Assembly: GCA_023374045.1 (NCBI GenBank)
Contig: CM041780.1
Location: forward strand, 168,078,085 to 168,142,084
DNA from: Limonium bicolor
Taxonomy: Eukaryota; Streptophyta; Magnoliopsida; Caryophyllales; Plumbaginaceae
DNA length: 64,000 nt
Direction: 5' to 3'
The notes below the pieces were generated by a model. The model worked only from the letters and a program-made list of their open reading frames with translations, was not told the origin of the DNA and did not search any database. Shown piece by piece: positions 1 to 12,722 of the stretch (its first letter is position 1; each line of letters starts with the position of its first letter). Made by a program: the position numbers and the translations under genes.

Positions 1-311
1 GTGTGTGAAAAGAATTTGATCATTTTCAATAAAGAGTCTTCTACGATTACAAAATCTGTATCATCCATTAGTTTCCTAGATGTTGCGATAATTACAGCGG
101 ACTGAAAAGAACATAAACAGCAAGAAAAAAAGGAAAGAGGAGAAGCGAGGGATGATCTCGCTATTCAGTCTCACAACACAATATACATGATCATCGTCAA
201 CATCCCTTTTTAATCGGACAGAGAGCTCAACAGCACCAAAATCTCATCAATCTCCACTGTTGAGCATATATACTATCTGATCACAACATAAGGAAAGAAA
301 TAATTTTTGAC
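1..311 (-). other. Intron of the ECD gene up to the window edge
   Basis: Read on the minus strand this follows the probable donor AG|GTCAAA at 312/311. No stretch continues the Ecdysoneless homology, so the next exon lies left of the window or is not recognisable here. Nothing else is seen. Confidence 0.5.
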
Positions 312-1516
312 CTGGCACTATGGTACAAGGAGCTCTTCCGGTAATACTCCTCAGCATTAGCCATCAACCTCTTATACTCCTGGGACCCTGGAATCAAACC
401 CTGAAAATACCCATTCTTCTCCAGGCTCTCAACAAAAGCCTCCCAACTCCTCCCTTTACCTTCCTCGCCTTCTTTCTTCCTCTGCTGATACATCATCTCA
501 AACCCACAAGCAATCTTCATCCCAAGCTCAGCCTCAATGAATGCCGTCCTATCCCCTCTACCAGGCATCGGATAACACTTCGGAGCCTGAAACTTCTGCT
601 GGATCAACTGCGCATACATAGCCCTCGACATCACCACACTCGTCACCACCAGCTCCTCCTCTCTACCCTTCTCACAAAACCTCTCCATTTTAGCCGCAAA
701 CTTCATCGCATCAATATCCCTATCATAAAACCCCTCAACCGCCAATGAAATCAAGCACGGTTCGTCCTTCAGCACTCTCGCCACGGAAACCGGTACTCTA
801 ACCCTAACCCGATGCAAATTCCTCCTCGCCTTTTCTGGATACTCAGATACCCGAACCTTTACAGCAGACTGGATTGATTCAGACGCACGAGTAAGGTCGC
901 CGTTGGTGATGAGACATAACAGAGCATCGGAGATGGTTGGAGTGGATGGGAATCGTCGCTTGGGGATTATGTGAAGTTGGCCATTGCGGATGAAGACACG
1001 GTTGGGGGTGCTTTCAGGGTTGAGCCAGCGTGGGAGATGAAAGGCGGCTTCAATGAGGAGGAATTCGCCGTCAGAGTCCCAGACTCGGATTGAGAGAAGT
1101 GGGAAGGTAATAGAGAGGTGGAAGAGAAGGAATACGACGAACCACTCATCGTCTAGGTTGTCGCCGAATCGAAGCTTCCCATGGAGGTGAAGGGGAACGG
1201 AGTTAGGGTTCTCGACGGAGCAATGGCAGCGGGAGCTGGTAGAAGTGCCGGGTTGAGAGGAGACGGAGAGGGTGAAAGGCTCGTGCTGCCAGATGTAGGA
1301 GGAAGTAAATGTGGAGATGGAGTTGAGTAGTTGGAGGTGGAGGGAATGAAGGTGAGCGGTCATCTCAGAAGTAGACTTGGCGGTGGATGGAGAGACGGTG
1401 AAGTCCGGGAAAATTGAGTAGAAGACGGTGTCGTCGGGAAGGCGAACTCGATTACAAGAGAACAGGTCGTCGGTATCGCTGGTTGTAGTGGCGGCTTTGA
1501 AGCCGACTTTCGCCAT
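312..1516 (-). CDS. ECD: Ecdysoneless (ECD/SGT1 family) homologue, first exon, partial gene
   Basis: About 401 codons of an Ecdysoneless-family protein (Pfam SGT1/ECD). In animals and fungi the family binds the splicing factor Prp8 and affects pre-mRNA splicing, transcription and the cell cycle; the plant role is poorly known. Family blocks seen: TVFYSIFPDF (residues 30-39), YIWQHEPF (74-81), FGDNLDDEWFVV (117-128), DSDGEFLLIEAA (147-158), NRVFIRNGQLHIIP (172-185), YPEKARRNLHR (226-236), FYDRD (263-267), YAQLIQQKF (301-309) and ELGMKIACGFEMM (330-342). The start is the first Met of the open frame. The frame stays open seven codons past residue ~404, but the likely donor AG|GTCAAA at 312/311 ends the exon there, in phase 2. 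Relatives run to roughly 600 residues, so the acidic C-terminal third is outside the window. No break is seen, so it is probably functional. Confidence 0.93.
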
Positions 1517-1914
1517 TTGTTGAAGCTCGGGGGAAGCTCAGATTCTTCGCGCTTATTCTCCTTCGCCTTATGTTTGCGCTGCAAATGGTGTGACCTGTCC
1601 CTGTGAGACGTTTTATTTTTTCCTCGGTGCTCTTGACTGTTCTGTTATCTTCCCTGAAGCTTCTACAAGTTGCCATTCTACTTCTGGGCTCAAAATGCAA
1701 GGCCATACGTATAGCCCGATTCCTCAATGAAATTTTGGGCCTTAAATTAAATCTGGTTGATTTCAGTTTTTTATACCACAAGACTGGAAAGTTTGTGTTG
1801 TGGATGATCAATAACAGGTGAGATAAAGAGCCAGAGTCACAGTAGTTCATTAGATATATGTACAAATTGAATTGAAAAAACAAAGCAGAACTACTTGACA
1901 AGTACCTTCAAACG
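1517..1914. promoter_or_regulatory. Upstream region of ECD, no defined motif
   Basis: About 400 bp between the ECD start codon and the left end of the duplicated segment. It must hold the ECD promoter and 5' UTR (a purine-rich stretch precedes the ATG on the minus strand). I can point to no convincing TATA box or other element. Confidence 0.35.
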
Positions 1915-2353
1915 CATAAAGGTGACCATGGTTTATATGAGAATTTGATATGTGTTGAGTGAACCTTTTATTCAATTAAAAATTGACACATGTTTGCACT
2001 TTTAAAAAAAGTAGCTTAAAATTTCATTCGTGCTTAAAGAATGGGACCTAAGTTCCAAGAATATGAAAATAGAGTTAGCCTTTTGTCATAGTATGTTATG
2101 TATCCTACTTCATTAAACTTCATTATTATCGAAAAAAACCCAAACAGATCCGACAATTACAAATAATATATAGATATCTGAAAATCTTATATTTGTCATA
2201 TATTTCGTCAGTTCTAAGGTCCTAGTTTTGTATATAATTATTAATTGAAAATAGCCTAAGAGCCCATTCGTTTAATGCGGTAACATTTTACGGACCAAAA
2301 CAAAGGGAGGGATACACCCCTATACTTCTAACACTTCTAGTTCTACTAACATA

Positions 2354-2381
2354 GATATAAGATATAAGATATAAGATATAA
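2354..2381. repeat. Microsatellite (gatataa)4
   Basis: Four perfect units of the 7-mer gatataa. The paralogous site in copy C (51334-51347) has two units, so the repeat changed length after duplication. Confidence 0.9.
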
Positions 2382-2936
2382 GCCATATAACGCATGCATC
2401 ATACAACACAACATCCACGCTATATATTCTTGCATTTAGACCCTTTATGAATGGTGCATCCACTTCATCCTTATGATCCATTGAAATCGAAAGTTCCTAC
2501 TTAGTTCACCTGAATCGAAGACTCAATAAGAACAATGCAACCTGAGTCTAAAACTCATAAGAGCCCGATTACCAAATAAAATATACGATTGAAATTCTAT
2601 TGGTTTTGAGTGGAATTGTCATTACACATTCACGTATTCCAATGAATACTCAAGCGCCCGCGTCAAGAACAGGCTCTTGACAAAGTGTACACATAATTCG
2701 ATCTCTCACACCAACCCTAATTGAATTACTAACTCGTAATAACTAGAACTCAGTAATTTAGCTCTCTCAATCTATTCTTACTTCAAATCACACACCCTAT
2801 GTGTTTCTCCTACAAGGTATATATATATTCTCATGAATTCTATAATCTAGATTTTATCTTTCTATAACAAAAAGGATAAATATAGTCCTAACAAACTTAT
2901 TCTTTTTAAGTTGATTCATTTGGACAAACGCATGAG

Positions 2937-3111
2937 TAGGGATGGCAATAGGTGACGGGTGTCCATTTCACCCGATCACCCGGCCCACTTAAACGGGTGA
3001 AAAACCCATAAAAAACGGATGAAAAATGGGTGACGGGTGAAACGGGTTCAGGTGATGGGTCGGGTCGGGTGAAAAATTTTCTCCCGTTCACCCGACCTGT
3101 CACCCGCATAC

Positions 3112-3143
<32 letters not shown>

Positions 3144-3543
3144 TTAAAAAAAAATACTTATTTCATGGTTGATTCTCTATGTTTTGAGTATGCTGTTGAC
3201 ATTAGTTGATATGGTATGTCTTTTAACAAACATGGATGTTTTTAGCAAAAAACTAAGCTTATATAGGTGTTACAAAATAAAAATATATGCTGGAAAAAAA
3301 ATGGGTGACGGGTGAAACGCGGGTGAAATGCAGGTGAAATGCGGGTGAAACGGGTGAAATGCGGGTGAAACGCGGGTGAAACAGGTGAGAAATACATGCT
3401 GGAAAAAAAACGGGTGACAGGTGAAACGGGTGACGGGTGGTGATTTATCGGGTGACAAGTCGGATCGGGTGATGCGGGTGAAAAACGAGTGACAAGTCGG
3501 GTAGAGCGTCACCTGACCCGAACCCGACCCGTTGACATCCCTA
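2937..3543. mobile_element. hAT-type MITE rich in 'gggtgacggg' repeats
   Basis: A 607-bp non-coding element flanked by the perfect 8-bp duplication CGCATGAG (2929-2936 and 3544-3551), as expected for hAT. Its ends are TAGGGATGGCAA and TTGACATCCCTA, an imperfect terminal inverted repeat. The interior is many degenerate copies of ggtgaa(a/t)cgggtgacggg, in both orientations at the two ends, plus an (AT)n run near 3111-3136. Copy C has the empty site at 51893-51904, confirming an insertion after duplication. No protein is encoded. Confidence 0.85.
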
Positions 3544-3551
3544 CGCATGAG

Positions 3552-5126
3552 GCGCCTGATTTTTCTCTAATTGTTTCACCACTGAAGTTAGTTCAACACT
3601 CATTATATGTGTTGTTGCATTAGTATGGGCTTGCTCATCAAAACTTAGCACTAAAAATTTCCCCCTTTTTTGATGCGGAAAACCTTGTGAATCTTGATCT
3701 GATGTGTGTTTCCCTTGAAGTCCTGCATTTATTGATAAGTTTGGAGCTTGAAAACTACAAGAATTTGTTCCCTCTAAATCGTTGTATTTCTCTTCATAGC
3801 CATACAGGATTAGAGACACATGTATGTTCAAGGCAAATTTCGTCCTTTTGCCATATAAAGAACCATTAATGGGTGTTGATCATGTCAATCTCAAAGCAAA
3901 GGTACTCAGACCAATCATATGGAAGTGCATCATGGTCTGATCACCGGGAAGGAGATGACAAATCTGAGAGAGTTAAACTGCCTTCTTGGGAAGTTTGATT
4001 GGATTGATTAGTCTTAGGTGCCCAACCTGCTTGAGCCTAGTTGTACATACAGACTTCAAATAGCTCATAGAAACCCACATTTTAGAATGCGATCTATTAA
4101 CTTTGGATGAGTTATGTCTTGATGATTTTTCACACACCGTTTTTCTCAACAATATGGGACATCATTTGATCTTGTGTCCTAGTTGATAACTGTAGGATTG
4201 TGGGACTGACTCAAAGTACTTCAAGGAGTTAGTCTACGGAGTACATTGACTCTATCGAACTTAGGTCACAGAACGATCAATCGACATTGTCACATACACA
4301 ATATAAACTCTTTATTAATGATCTTCAAAATAAAGAGTTTACATTGCCTACTAAGTATAAGGATTCCACTTAGCAGGAACTCATCCTACAGTTTATATGA
4401 TCAGCTCTTTTATGAGTGTAGTAAGACTAGGAACACCCTAGATTGAGCCTATCGATAAAGCGCTAACAAAATTTTCTATTACAAGTGATAAAAATCACTT
4501 CTCTCTCTCTTTTCCTGGGTAAATTTTCCCTAATATAGGAAGTATTGGAGCAGAAAAGCACGAAGCAAAATTGAGCTTTCTTTAATATTGAGGTTGTCTG
4601 GAAAATTGACAGAGTATGTTTCCGACTTTTCAGGAGCACAACGTCCACACTGCATGATTTTCGGGCCTAACTATTTCCTGGACGTTTCTGAGCCTTGGCC
4701 CTTAAATTTCGGCCAATTACCAAGCGAGTGGACGACTTGACAACATTCTTCCGTGAATTTCGCTTTCCTTACAACTGTCATCTTCAAATCGACTATAAGT
4801 GGATGATGGACTCTATCAAGGTTATGGTACTAAATAACTTTTAAAAAATCTAAGAAATGTTTCCTTTTTTTCAATGTTTTGTGATATTTTAATATATATT
4901 TTGTTATATATTTTTATAATTTTTTAAATATTTTAATAGTTATCTTTATTTTTATAGTATTTTAAATATTTTGTGAATTTTAGTGTATTTTTACACTTAG
5001 AGGCATATTGTGAACTTTGAAATTAATTTGTTAACTAGTGGGGGTATTTTTGTCTTTTTTGTTTCTAGTCAATGACATAGTGGTATTTTATGAACTTTTA
5101 CAAAAATATAGTGACATTTCGTGACT
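3552..5126. other. Non-coding copy-A sequence
   Basis: About 1.6 kb shared with copy C (51904-53400) and, from about 4545, with copy B. Short open frames are not conserved in frame among the copies and resemble no family. No gene is supported. Confidence 0.6.
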
Positions 5127-5128
5127 TA

Positions 5129-5366
5129 CTCCCTCCGTCCAGAATTGACTTTCTTGTTTGCTTTATGACACGTTTTTCCACTTCAATATTAAGCATATAA
5201 GATAAAATAATTTTGTAAATCTAAAATTTATAATGCATAGTTTATCATGTAAGGAATCATATGCAAAACTTAAATTTTAAAAATTATTTTATCTTATATG
5301 TTAAATATTGAAGTCAAACGACATGTCCAAATAGTAAACCAGAAAGTCAATTCTGGACGGAGGGAG
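5129..5366. mobile_element. Stowaway-type MITE (Tc1/mariner)
   Basis: A 238-bp element with ends CTCCCTCCGTCC and GGACGGAGGGAG and a TA duplication on both sides (5127-5128, 5367-5368). This is the classical plant Stowaway signature. The interior is AT-rich with long imperfect inverted symmetry. A 238-bp relative lies in the opposite orientation at 54837-55074. Confidence 0.93.
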
Positions 5367-5368
5367 TA

Positions 5369-5831
5369 TTTTTTAGTAGCAGTAATGAATTAGTCAAAAA
5401 TATAGTGGTAAGAAGATTAGTAACGAAAATTTTGTTGCTAATATTATAAATCAGGAATTAAATATTCCGCTGCGAATTAGAGATAGGATTGTTTCCGTCG
5501 TTAATATGTCTAATTGGTGATTTCTAATAGTGTTTTTTTATTATAAGTGGTGTACTTGATTCAATGATTAAAAAACACCAAATAAAATAGATCCATGTTA
5601 CATCTGCTCGGGCTCTCATCCATATCGATCCTTGTTACTCATTAGTTAGTATGCTAACATAATCTGAAGAATTAGCCCAAAACCGTCTATCCTAACCTAA
5701 ATAAAAAGCGTTGAATCTAAAACATTCCCACTTTATAAGTACTCAAAATGGAATATTTGATCGTTTCCTGGATCGATGAATATGATCTAGAACTTATAAA
5801 AATTAGAACCTAGCTAGCCGGCCGGTTAAGT
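5369..5831. other. 3' flank of the ZIP gene
   Basis: AT-rich sequence downstream of the ZIP stop codon, shared with copy B (16270-16708) and in part with copy C (53420-53608 and 55452-55709). It should contain the ZIP 3' UTR and polyadenylation signals, but I cannot choose a specific site. Confidence 0.4.
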
Positions 5832-7611
5832 TTAGGCCCATAGTGCCATGAGAGACATTCCACCAGAACCTAGCAATGCCATCCCATAACAATACAGTTG
5901 AAGCTTCATGTTCTCTTGTAGCTTCTTCCCTTTGAAATCTGCAGCCAAGAGATCTACTAGTGCCATGTATATGAGTAACCCAGCCGACACCGCGTTCAGC
6001 ACTCCTTCCACTATGAGTGAGGTTGGACTGTTTTGTTTGTAAACATGTTGTAGAAGAATCCCTAGTATAATTCCAGATGGAGTTGTGATGGAGAAGAAAA
6101 ATACCATTGTTGCCTTCAATTTTAACCCGTAGTCCGCCTGCTTGTAGATCAGATTGCAATAAATCAGTAGATGGAAATTTTAATTAACCTTAATTATACC
6201 GTCCTATTTGATTATAACTCTTTTACTAAATGGTGCAATTGAATGAAGTAAGATTGAATTTAACCAATGTAGGTAGATTAACAGATTTCTATTTAAGTTA
6301 CCTGAACAATGCAACCACCAAGACCCATCCCTTCGAATAGCTGATGGAAGCAAATGGCTGCAATAAGCGGTTTAATGGTGCACACATTATCTGATGCCCC
6401 CATTGAAAGCCCAATCACGACCGAATGCACTACAATCCCCAATTCCAATACCTGGAATGAATGGTACCATCTTAAGTTAGTAACATGTACCGCACGTTTG
6501 TGAGATCCTCTTGTGTTGTTTATTGAAATTTTGATATGCAGAAAACAAATTATTAATTTTATGTATTTATTAGTTAGATTAGTTATGAATAAATTCAAAT
6601 TTATTTAAAAAGTTGATGAAACTTTTTTTAGCTCTACATAATTAGTCTTGCAAATATATACTATATAATGAAAAATAACAAAAGACTGAAACAACAAGAC
6701 TTTTTAATATTTTTTTAATTTTCTAATTGTTAATAAATATTTCTAAAATTATTTATTAATATATAGTCATATGTCAATATGTTTAGATATTATTTATTTA
6801 CTAACCTTCTCAAAATTGATCACATACAAAGTTTTTAACCATAAATTAAATCCTTAATTACTATCTATATTGGACGTTATCGATATAATTATTAACTTTA
6901 AAAAATAACTACCTGAGCCACAACACGATGCTTCAACAAGTTGCTTCTTTTCAACCGCAGTGTATGCCCATGCCCATGACTTTCCTGATGATTCTCGCCT
7001 CCATAATTCTCCTCATCACCATGATCAACATCAATACCACCCTGATTCTTCTCATCATCGTCATCAACACCAACGCTGGTCGTACCACGGCGGTTCACTT
7101 TCGAGTTCGAGTAGTAAGACAGCGCAAACGTATCCATCATCATTGTCAAATAAACCGACACCATAGTTATAAGAGGAGTAATCGGGTAAATCCTCCACGG
7201 TCTTCTTCGGAAGCAAAAAGAAGTCAAGTCATTCCATGAATCCGGCATGACATGCATGAATCCAGTCGCAATGATCACACCCGACGCAAATGCTTTCACC
7301 AGCGAGAAAAGATTCTTCTCAGGGCTGGTGCCGTACCACCCCACACACCACCACCGCCCATCTCCGCCGCCTTTGAGAATAACGGTAAAAAACACCCCCA
7401 TGCTCGCCACCAGTATGGCTCCGACACCGATGTAGTTCAGTGTCTTGGCTTTTGACCGGTCAATGCAGTTTGTTGAACCGCTGGTGTTGGATGTGGATGT
7501 GACGCATTTGTTGTTGTTGGATTGGGCTAGGGTTTGGTGAGATATGGAGAGGAGAATAATTAGTATGAAAGAGAGGAGCGGTTGTTGTCGGATTACTGTG
7601 GATCTCACCAT
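5832..7611 (-). CDS. ZIP-family divalent metal (Zn/Fe) transporter, three exons
   Basis: Membrane importer of divalent metals (Pfam ZIP). Exons on the minus strand: 7611-6913, 6451-6302 and 6137-5832, giving 384 residues, normal for plant ZIPs. Junctions are CAG|GTAGTT...CCAG|GTATTG and CAG|GTAACT...GCAG|GCGGAC, both in phase 0. Residues 1-30 form a signal peptide ending near TLAQ. TM segments fall near 58-80, 102-121 and 142-167, with the family motif [20 protein letters not shown] at 106-125. The variable cytoplasmic loop (170-220) is acidic and His-rich, with SHGHGH at 211-216. Exon 2 holds the metal-site helices: [10 protein letters not shown] (242-251) and [13 protein letters not shown]. 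Exon 3 carries TTPSGIILG and the last TMs. A TATA box lies 106 bp upstream of the ATG. The frame is intact, unlike its two paralogous remnants. Metal specificity and the exact ZIP clade cannot be set from sequence. Confidence 0.92.
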
Positions 7612-7716
7612 TCTTGATGATATGATAGTGATGGAAATTGAAAAGCAAGGCTGAGGAGTCTGTTTGTATGTCTGCTGATGAAACTGACTGCAGGGGAGAG
7701 TGCTCTTACGACGAAG

Positions 7717-7726
7717 TATTTATATA
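7717..7726 (-). promoter_or_regulatory. TATA box of the ZIP gene
   Basis: TATATAAATA on the minus strand, 106 bp upstream of the ZIP start codon. This would place the transcription start near 7690 and give a short 5' UTR. Copy B keeps the same motif upstream of its pseudogene (near 17957-17968). Confidence 0.65.
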
Positions 7727-7863
7727 CAGAAAATTGAAGGAGCCATTGGTGAAGGTGATACGAGAGTAGGGAGAAGCTTGTGTATGACTTGTGTGGAGTG
7801 TGCCGGGACTTGGAGTGAGATCGGCGGCGCTTGCGCCCTGACATGTCCTCCAAATTCTTAATT

Positions 7864-7873
7864 GTGTCGAGGC
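7864..7873. promoter_or_regulatory. Possible degenerate zinc-deficiency response element
   Basis: GTGTCGAGGC matches 8 of 10 positions of the ZDRE consensus RTGTCGACAY, which is bound by bZIP19/bZIP23-type factors at plant ZIP promoters (established knowledge). It sits about 140 bp upstream of the TATA box. The match is partial and only one site is seen, so this is tentative. Confidence 0.25.
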
Positions 7874-8662
7874 ACATGTGGCAACGAAACCAGTAGAGAA
7901 ATTACAAGCTTACTTGTAACTAATTTGCTCCAAAATCGAAAAAAAATATATTTTCATAAGAATTGACAATAGTTTAAAAAATGACATTTAACATCATGAA
8001 CAAGTTTCAACAACTTCTTCTAAGAACATTTAAACAAATGGGAGCGGATTTCGTCAAACATCATACTAATGGGTGTAATTTTTCAAAAAAAAAAAAAATT
8101 ATAGTTTTTTGTCAAAAGATACCCAGCCATATTATATGATGAGCAAAGAGTCATTACATAAACCTGTTGTCCATCCAAAACTCATCTAAACTACCACTTT
8201 TTCCCATGTTTGCTAAAGATATGTGCCACCACATTCTCCTTCATCGGGACAAAACACCATAAAACCTTCCTAAACATGTACATAACCTCAAAATATCATC
8301 CTCAAAAAATTATAGTTATATACTAGTAGCTTTTAAGAAATTTTATGCGAAGATATTAAAACAATTACTTCAAGTTTTCGCCGGTACGATTATTTCTTTA
8401 CTTTAATAATGGATATACAGTATTATATGAAATTATACGGATATCTGTTGTAGCGAATTACAGCATGTAATTGTAAATGTTCATTACATATACTTTATTT
8501 TTTCATATATAACTATCAAAATATGAAAAACTGTATGTCATATTATACGTATTTTCATATACATTTTGTAAACATGAATGTTATATGATTAGAATGTAAA
8601 TTTCTGCAGTAACCAGGGATTCTCGGAAGTCCCATTTTCCATTTTAAATATTGTTTCAGTCC
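7874..8662. other. ZIP upstream sequence and remainder of copy A before the hAT
   Basis: AT-rich, non-coding. It is shared with copy B, where it is broken into 18120-18266, 24401-24567 and 42205-42585. No gene or RNA is recognised. Confidence 0.5.
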
Positions 8663-10080
8663 CATGTGGTCAGAGGCCGACCTACATGGGTCAAGTGACC
8701 CCGTTAATTTTGAAAAATTCTGAAGTTTTGGAAAAAAGTGACCCCATAATTCACACGTCGGAAATTTTTTTTACCAAACTTTTGACTTCACCCACCCCAC
8801 CTCACCGAATCCCACACCACTCAATTTATTTTACTATTGCTTTAATTTGTTTTCAAGTTCCATTCTCACGACCCTCCATTCTCTGCTTCTCCCTCCCTTT
8901 TGAGTTCTCTCTTTCCTCCTTCCTTCTTCAAAATTCTTTTATGATTTATCCCTTCTCCATCTTTAGTTTTCGAGTCTGCAACCCATTTTTTTTTGTTTTC
9001 CCCAAATTCTTTCATCTCTTCTCCATCTTTACACATACAAAATTCCATTCAATTTGTATTTATCTCCACCAACTTTCCCCAAAATTCCAATCGTAAGCAA
9101 GGTATGCTATTTAACTCTTTCATTTTATTCAATTATTTTTCTTCAAGTTCCAATAACTATTTTACCTAATTCTAAAATTTTAATTTGCTTCCATGAAATT
9201 ACAAATTAGAAATCTAAACCCATAGTTCTAATTTTTGTTAATTTGAAAATGTTATTTTGGCATCAGTATGTTGTATTATTATTAGTAGCATTTTTATATC
9301 ATTGGTTTTTGTTAGTTAGAAATTACAGTTTGCAAATTTTGTTAATATAATATGGAAAATTGATTTATATATTTCTTTTTATTTGTAGCTACAATAATTA
9401 GCATGCTAATTATATTTTTTTTTACATTATAGAAATGTATAGATATTTCAAAGCATCAAACTCTAAATCATCAGCATCTGGCATAACTCAAGAGAAGGCG
9501 GAATATGTCGAAGTGAGGCCTGCAAATCCAGTCAGAACAAATTTAGTAGAACAGATTACTGAAGAATCTCATCCTTCATTAATAGATGAAGTTGATGTTT
9601 CTTCCTTGCCAGCTGATCCAGCAGATAGACAATCTATTATGCTTTATCACCCTAATGTACGAGATGAAGTGAGAAGACATTCACTACAAAAAAATGCCAT
9701 TTAGGGACACATTTTTTGTGTCAGTATATCCATAAAAAGTGTTAGTATAGGCTTGGTTGACCTTTACCGACACACAAAAAAAGTGTCGGTATAACCTTAG
9801 ATACTATAGGTCTATATGACACTTACAGTGTGTGTCGGTAAAGGGTTCTGAACTTTTACTAACACTTATTTTGTTAGTAAAAAAAAAATATATACTAACA
9901 CTTATATTAACTGACAGAAAATTTGTACTAACACAAAACTTAAGTGTTGGTATACCTGTATACTAACACATAATTTGTGTTACTAAAAGTTATTTATACA
10001 AACAGAATCTACCATCATGTAATAGCTATACTAACCATGTTAGTAAAACTTTTACTTACATAAAAATTAATTCGGTGCAA

Positions 10081-12600
10081 TTTAATATTTCCACAATGCC
10101 ACGTATCTACCTGCACTGATAAATTCTCATAGAATAAATGTGATAGCTTAAAGGCTCCAATGACATTGAAAATGTTAAGAGTTTACAGCGCAACTAACAC
10201 TAATATTCATCATCACCCTCACAAAGTATTGTAGTCAACATCAAGATATGTAGCATCTAAGCCAAAGATACACTTTTGTTCTTGAACGAGTTTAGGAGTG
10301 AAACATAGCACTTTCTTCCTTCAAAAGTCTCATACTTCTAAAATAAAATCTGGATACACTTCATCTAATTTCTTTTACTCAGCACCTGCACCCAAAAAGA
10401 ATATATCGTCACAAAGATGGAAGATAAATATGTAACTGGGAATCAAAGATAAGCTTAAAGTATTCATTAGCAAGAAAGAGTACCATTAGTATTTCTTTCA
10501 CTCAACAAAAGTTGATTTTCATGAATTGAGCAATTCGTACCGCTAGAGATATCATTTGGAACCTGAATTATATTAAATAAATGTCATATAAACTTATAAT
10601 TTGACACAAGACTCCATCTCAATGTTGCAGAGGCGTTGCTGGTATCATCAACCATACTTTTCACACACCACATTACAAAATAAGAGAGTGACACAGACAA
10701 ACAGTAAGAAGTAGAAAATGCAATCTTCAGCCACATTTAGTCACAACATAATCTACATGTAAAAGTTGATATGAATTACAAAATAAAAATTGCAATCATC
10801 AGCTATACTTTTCCATGTAGCAGCTGCTGTCCAATAGAGGAAAAGATAGAGAACCCAAACGAGTGCAATAAAATCTCTATGGCTAACTCCCGCCAGAAAT
10901 TAGAAAGCTTGTCAGCCATATTTAGTCACAACAGACAAACAGTAAGAAGTATACTCCATATTTTCATCCGCATTTAGCAGTCACAACAGACAAACAGTAA
11001 GGAGTATACTCCAAATTTTCAGCCACATTTATTCACATCATAATGCATACTCCAAATTTTCAGCCACATTTAGTCACACAACAAACAGAGTATACTCCAA
11101 ATTTTCAGCCACATTTATTCATATCATAATGCATATTCCAATTTTTCAGTCATATTTAGTCACAACAAACAACAGTAAGAAGTATACTCTAATCTTCAAG
11201 CCACATTTAGTCACAACAGAATCTACAATACAATAAGAAGTACACTCTCCCTAATTATTGTTATTTTGGTTCACCATGATAAAGAATAAAATAATCAAAT
11301 ACAGGAAAAGTTTAATTACCTTAAAGTTGACTAATACTTTTTTGATTTTTTTGCTCTTCTAGATCTCCTCAATCTGAAACTAACATGAGTGGATTTACTA
11401 TGTATCCCTGATGCAAGAATAACCAATAAACAAAATTAATAATAATGGTATTAAAAGCAACATTCACTTATATTCTAACTAAAATGAATCATGATCCACA
11501 CTATTAAATCTTCATGCCTGTTTACCAGTGCAACAAAATATATTCAGAAGAAGCTAAAACATTACTTAAGCATTTTAATATCTTCAAACCTGTCATACAT
11601 CTTTTACAAAGGCAACTGAGAGTAAAAGACTACATTTCAATCATAAGGATTAAATGATGATGATGATCAATACAGCTTATTCGGATAAACTAGTGAATTA
11701 ATTTAAGTTCAGATTTTATATTTATACATATTTAAGAAGGTTTAACAAGGCATGAGCATTTTTTTTAACTAATGAGAGCACGAGAACAACTTGATTGATG
11801 TTAATTTCCTTCTGAATTGCATCCCTTTGACGTACTGAAGCTTTGCTCCTTATTGATGATTTCTATACAAGTAGCTGAATGCGAGCACAGGATGTATATA
11901 TTATGGGAATATTTTCGCATCTGTTGGAGAAAACTCTTTAACTAATGTTAAAATATCACAAAGTGTTTCCAAATGCAGCACAACGACCAACTGCCATAGA
12001 ATCTGAGAGCATAGCAACAACATATAGAAGCCGACACTGCAAACGATCTTTATCGTCGACATACAAGGAAGATCAATTCAATAGAAATATACAAATCCTC
12101 CTCAAATGCAAAAACTTGACATTTCTAATCGTTTTGCAAATCCACCCCCTCAACGCATGACTTTACCATGTGAGATTGCTTATTTGGAATTGATTTGTCT
12201 TCAATCTTACCACCAGGTTAACATGGAAGAAATTCCTAAGACTGAGAAAAACCATGGCAGTAGTACCTATAACACTAAGGCTGAAAAAAACTACAAGAGC
12301 AATCTTTAATTTTCTCCTAATCTAGTTAATCTATCCAACAACATGTACAATATCACTTGGTCATTTTAACAAACACCTAGAGTGCACTAAACAGAGACAG
12401 CTTATTAGAGACCACCACAATAAATACTATGCTAGTTGCTGATTAAGCAAATAATTTTATTCTTAACAAACATGCTGCCAATAGATCCAGATAAATACAT
12501 GAACAACTTGCTCGTGAAAATGCTTAACAAACATGCTGCAATAAACACTATATGCTTGTGTAATTTATGATACATGAAGATTAAATAAACCTGGCCTTAT
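10081..12600. other. Interior of the CACTA element, no gene recognised
   Basis: About 2.5 kb of AT-rich sequence between the subterminal repeats. It holds a degenerate tandem array (10910-11225) and only short unrelated open frames. Nothing matches a transposase. Splice-like and exon-like patches could be host-derived, but I recognise none. Confidence 0.5.
10910..11225. repeat. Degenerate tandem array, 42-56 bp unit
   Basis: About seven copies of a unit with the core 'tcagccacatttagtcaca' followed by 'acagtaagaagtatactcc'. Unit spacing varies between roughly 42 and 56 bp because of internal deletions. A further isolated copy starts near 10729. It lies inside the CACTA element. Confidence 0.75.
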
Positions 12601-12722
12601 TTGCAGTGACATTGCATTTGCTGAAGAGCTAGGGAAGCAAGCAATACGGAGAGAAAACTCACAGCCGAAAGGAAAGGAAAAACCTGAAAACAGAGAAGAG
12701 GATAATATTTGAGCTTGGTCGT

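Noticed and set aside
320..748. 142-codon plus-strand frame opposite the ECD gene
   Set aside because: It is antisense to a well-supported exon, with composition explained by the complementary codons and no domain.
8686..9096. 136-codon Phe/Ser-rich frame at the start of the hAT element
   Set aside because: Its composition reflects a pyrimidine-rich 5' leader. The transposase starts later, after a probable leader intron.
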